Of a stretch of DNA of 6,588 nt, positions 4,325 to 6,588 are shown one piece after another. The DNA is from Alphaproteobacteria bacterium (GTDB taxonomy: Bacteria; Pseudomonadota; Alphaproteobacteria; Rhizobiales; Xanthobacteraceae): NCBI GenBank assembly GCA_005884465.1, contig VAZH01000048.1, forward strand, positions 1 to 6,588. The letters are read 5' to 3'. Position numbers and translations under genes: made by a program. The notes beneath the pieces were generated by a model. It was given only the letters and a program-made list of their open reading frames with translations, was not told the DNA's origin and searched no databases. How positions within the stretch are numbered: the stretch's first letter is position 1; every line of letters starts with the position of its first letter.

Positions 4325-6588
4325 TCATCCGCGCAACGTGCCGCCGGTCTTCTTCGTCACCTCGGCCACGATCCTGGCGGCCACCGCCTCGATCTCCTGG
4401 TCGGTCAAGGTTTTCTCGCGCGGCTGGATCGTCACCGCAATCGCGATGGACTTCCTGCCCTCATCGATGCCCCTGCCTTCGTAGACGTCGAACACCGTGA
4501 CGTCCGTGACCAGCTTCCTGTCGGCACCCTGCGCAGCGCGGACGATATCGCCGGCTTTGACGCCGCGGTCGACGATAAAGGCAAAATCGCGCGACACCGG
4601 CTGGAACGGCGAGAGTTCAAGCACCGGTTTGGCGCGGGTCGGCTTCTGTTTGGCGTCGGGAATGCGATCGAGGATGACTTCGAACGCGATCACCGTACCC
4701 TCCGCGCCGAGTGCATCCAGCGCGCGCGGATGCAGCTCGCCGAAATATCCCAGCACGTTTTGCGGCCCGATCTGGATGGTGCCGGAACGCCCCGGATGCA
4801 GCCAGTTGGGGCCGCCGGGCACGACTTGCAGCGCCTGCATCGGCGCGCCTGCGGCCGAAAGCACGGCAAACGCATCGGCCTTGGCATCGAGCGCGTCAGC
4901 TGACGCCGTGCCCGACCAGTGCCGTCCGATACCCTTCGACGACGCAAAGCCGTGGCGAACGCCTGCGGCCGCGGTCAGTTGATCCTCCGGCCTGTCGCCT
5001 TTGAACACCTGGCCTACTTCGAACAGCGCCAGATCGGGAAAACCGCGATCAACGTTTGCCTGAACCGCAGCGACCAGGCCCGGCAGCAGGCTCGGCCGCA
5101 TGTCGGACTGATCCGACGCAATCGGATTAGCGAGCGCGAGTTCGCTTCCGCCGCCGCCGAACAATTCGGCCGCGGGCTTTGCAATGAACGACCAGGTCAC
5201 CGCCTCGACCATGCCGCGCGCCCCGAGCGCGCGCTTGGCGGCGCGGGTGCGTTGCTGGATCGCGGTGAGCACCGGCTTGCGCGGCGCGTCGCCGCGTTCG
5301 AACGGCGTCATCGGCACCTTGTCAACGCCGACAATGCGCACGATCTCCTCGACGATATCGGCCTTGCCGTGCACGTCGGTCCGCCAGGAGGGCACCGCGA
5401 CCTTCACCACCGGGCCGCTGCCGGCGACCATGAAGCCGAGATGGCCGAGAATCCGTTTCACCTCCGGAAACGGCACGTCGATGCCGGCCAGCCGCCTGAC
5501 TTCGGCGAGCGGAAAATCGATCACGCGATCGTCGCCGAAGGCCTTGCCGACCACCACATTTTCGGACGGCGAGCCGCCGCACATTTCCATAACCAGCCTG
5601 GTGGCCATCTCAAGCCCCGGTACCATGAAGGCCGGATCGACGCCGCGCTCGAAGCGATAGCGCGCGTCCGAGTTGATGCCGAGCTTGCGGCCGGTCTGCG
5701 CGATGTTGATCTCGTTCCACAGCGCCGATTCGATCAGCACGTCGGTGGTGTTCTCGTCGCAGCCGGAGGCCTCGCCGCCCATGATGCCGGCAAGCGATTC
5801 GACGCCGTGGTCGTCGGCGATGACGCAGACGCCGCTGTCGAGCGTGTAAATGCGGCCGTCCAGCGCCTTTAGCGTCTCGCCATCGCGGGCTCGGCGCACG
5901 GTCAGATTGCCCTTCACTTTCGCCGCGTCGAACACATGCAGCGGCCGGGCGCGGTCGTAGGTCATGAAGTTGGTGATATCGACCAGCGCGTTGATCGGCC
6001 GTAAGCCAATCGACGTCAGGCGCTTTTGCAGCCATTCCGGCGACGGGCCGTTTCTGACGCCGCGCACCAGCCGCAAGGCAAAACCCGGGCAGAGGTCAGC
6101 GTCCTCGACGGTCAGCTTCACCGGGCAGGGGAATTCGCCTTTGACCGGCCTGATGGCGGGGTCCTTGAACTTGCCCATGTCGGCGGCGGAAAGATCGCGG
6201 GCGATGCCGTGCACGCCGGTGCAGTCCGGCCGGTTTGGCGTCAGGTTGATTTCGAGCACGGGATCGCCGAGCCCGACCCACTCGGCGTAAGCCGCGCCGA
6301 TCGGCGCGTCGGCCGGCAGCTCCATGATGCCGTCGTGATTTTCCGACAGCTGCAACTCTGCTTCCGAGCACAGCATGCCGCGGCTCTCGACCCCGCGGAT
6401 GGTGCCGATGCCGAGCGTGATGTTCTTGCCGGGAATGAACGTGCCGGGAGCCGAGAACACGCTGACCATGCCGGCGCGCGCGTTCGGCGCGCCACAGACG
6501 ACCTGCACCGGCGCGCCACCATCGCCGGTGTCGACCATGCAGACCCGCAGGCGATCGGCGTTGGGATGTTGCTCGGCCGAGATCACGC
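4325..6588 (-). CDS. pheT: Phenylalanyl-tRNA synthetase beta chain (partial, N-terminus beyond window)
   Basis: PheT pairs with PheS as an alpha2-beta2 enzyme charging tRNA-Phe in the cytoplasm. About 754 residues are visible. Counting from the right edge, they are the rest of the tRNA-binding OB-fold domain (HPNADRLRV near 7-15, [12 protein letters not shown] 29-40, [10 protein letters not shown] 69-78), then the B3/B4 editing domain (about 165-320, with [18 protein letters not shown] and [12 protein letters not shown]) and the B5 domain (about 353-425, ending [18 protein letters not shown]). After these come the catalytic-like core (about 435-640) and the C-terminal anticodon-binding FDX-ACB domain (about 658-753, [12 protein letters not shown] to KKTGGTLRG). 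A typical alphaproteobacterial PheT has about 800 residues, so roughly 50 are missing past the right edge. The GTG at 6586-6584 is an internal Val, not the start. No frameshift or internal stop is seen. pheS is expected just upstream, outside the window. Confidence 0.97.
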   Translation of the reverse strand, partial: VISAEQHPNADRLRVCMVDTGDGGAPVQVVCGAPNARAGMVSVFSAPGTFIPGKNITLGIGTIRGVESRGMLCSEAELQLSENHDGIMELPADAPIGAAYAEWVGLGDPVLEINLTPNRPDCTGVHGIARDLSAADMGKFKDPAIRPVKGEFPCPVKLTVEDADLCPGFALRLVRGVRNGPSPEWLQKRLTSIGLRPINALVDITNFMTYDRARPLHVFDAAKVKGNLTVRRARDGETLKALDGRIYTLDSGVCVIADDHGVESLAGIMGGEASGCDENTTDVLIESALWNEINIAQTGRKLGINSDARYRFERGVDPAFMVPGLEMATRLVMEMCGGSPSENVVVGKAFGDDRVIDFPLAEVRRLAGIDVPFPEVKRILGHLGFMVAGSGPVVKVAVPSWRTDVHGKADIVEEIVRIVGVDKVPMTPFERGDAPRKPVLTAIQQRTRAAKRALGARGMVEAVTWSFIAKPAAELFGGGGSELALANPIASDQSDMRPSLLPGLVAAVQANVDRGFPDLALFEVGQVFKGDRPEDQLTAAAGVRHGFASSKGIGRHWSGTASADALDAKADAFAVLSAAGAPMQALQVVPGGPNWLHPGRSGTIQIGPQNVLGYFGELHPRALDALGAEGTVIAFEVILDRIPDAKQKPTRAKPVLELSPFQPVSRDFAFIVDRGVKAGDIVRAAQGADRKLVTDVTVFDVYEGRGIDEGRKSIAIAVTIQPREKTLTDQEIEAVAARIVAEVTKKTGGTLRG

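Noticed and set aside
4919..5872. 317-codon open frame on the plus strand inside pheT
   Set aside because: It is fully antisense to the intact pheT reading frame, and its translation is rich in Arg, His and Ala without recognisable domains, as expected of a shadow frame in high-GC DNA.
6584..6586. GTG as the start codon of pheT
   Set aside because: The visible frame begins inside the tRNA-binding domain ([12 protein letters not shown]), and the family has about 50 more residues before this point, so this GTG encodes an internal Val.
1..6588. CRISPR array, insertion sequence, phage or toxin-antitoxin module
   Set aside because: I saw no regularly spaced direct repeats, transposase or integrase motifs, or small paired genes on either strand.

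Overview
The window comes from a high-GC alphaproteobacterium, most likely a Bradyrhizobium or close relative in the Nitrobacteraceae (Bradyrhizobium, Rhodopseudomonas). The evidence is the dense G/C third-position coding, proteins that read like Bradyrhizobium homologues, and a pair of CATCCTGAGG...CGAAGGATG palindromic elements of the kind scattered through those genomes. The assignment rests on recognition, not on a database search.

Layout. Bases 1-181 are an AT-richer stretch (about 48% GC by hand count) with no confident gene, though one frame could be the tail of a plus-strand gene. A minus-strand gene (182-1099) encodes a permuted NlpC/P60-type (YiiX/YebB-like) cysteine hydrolase. A divergent intergenic region of 190 bp (1100-1289) with a perfect 12-bp palindrome separates it from a plus-strand pair. 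That pair is a Tat-exported FAD amine oxidase (1290-2699) followed by a Dph6-like ATP-pyrophosphatase (2696-3388), which starts at a TTG overlapping the upstream stop by 4 bp. Two inverted palindromic repeats fill most of the 110-bp gap between this pair and the convergent minus-strand genes. Those are a TSUP (TauE/SafE) membrane permease (3499-4269) and, upstream of it in the same direction, pheT (4325 to beyond the right edge), the phenylalanyl-tRNA synthetase beta chain, which lacks only its N-terminal end here.

How the genes relate. pheT is an essential housekeeping gene. The TSUP gene sits 55 bp behind it and may be read through from it, but no functional link is evident. The amine oxidase and the Dph6-like enzyme look translationally coupled, yet one should work in the periplasm and the other in the cytoplasm, so a shared pathway is not obvious. 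I see no CRISPR array, transposase, phage gene, rRNA or tRNA. Nothing here amounts to a clear new defence or mobile system. The least ordinary items are the coupled oxidase/Dph6-like pair, the repeat pair that supplies the stop codon of the Dph6-like gene, and the possibly His-substituted flavin-site lysine of the oxidase.
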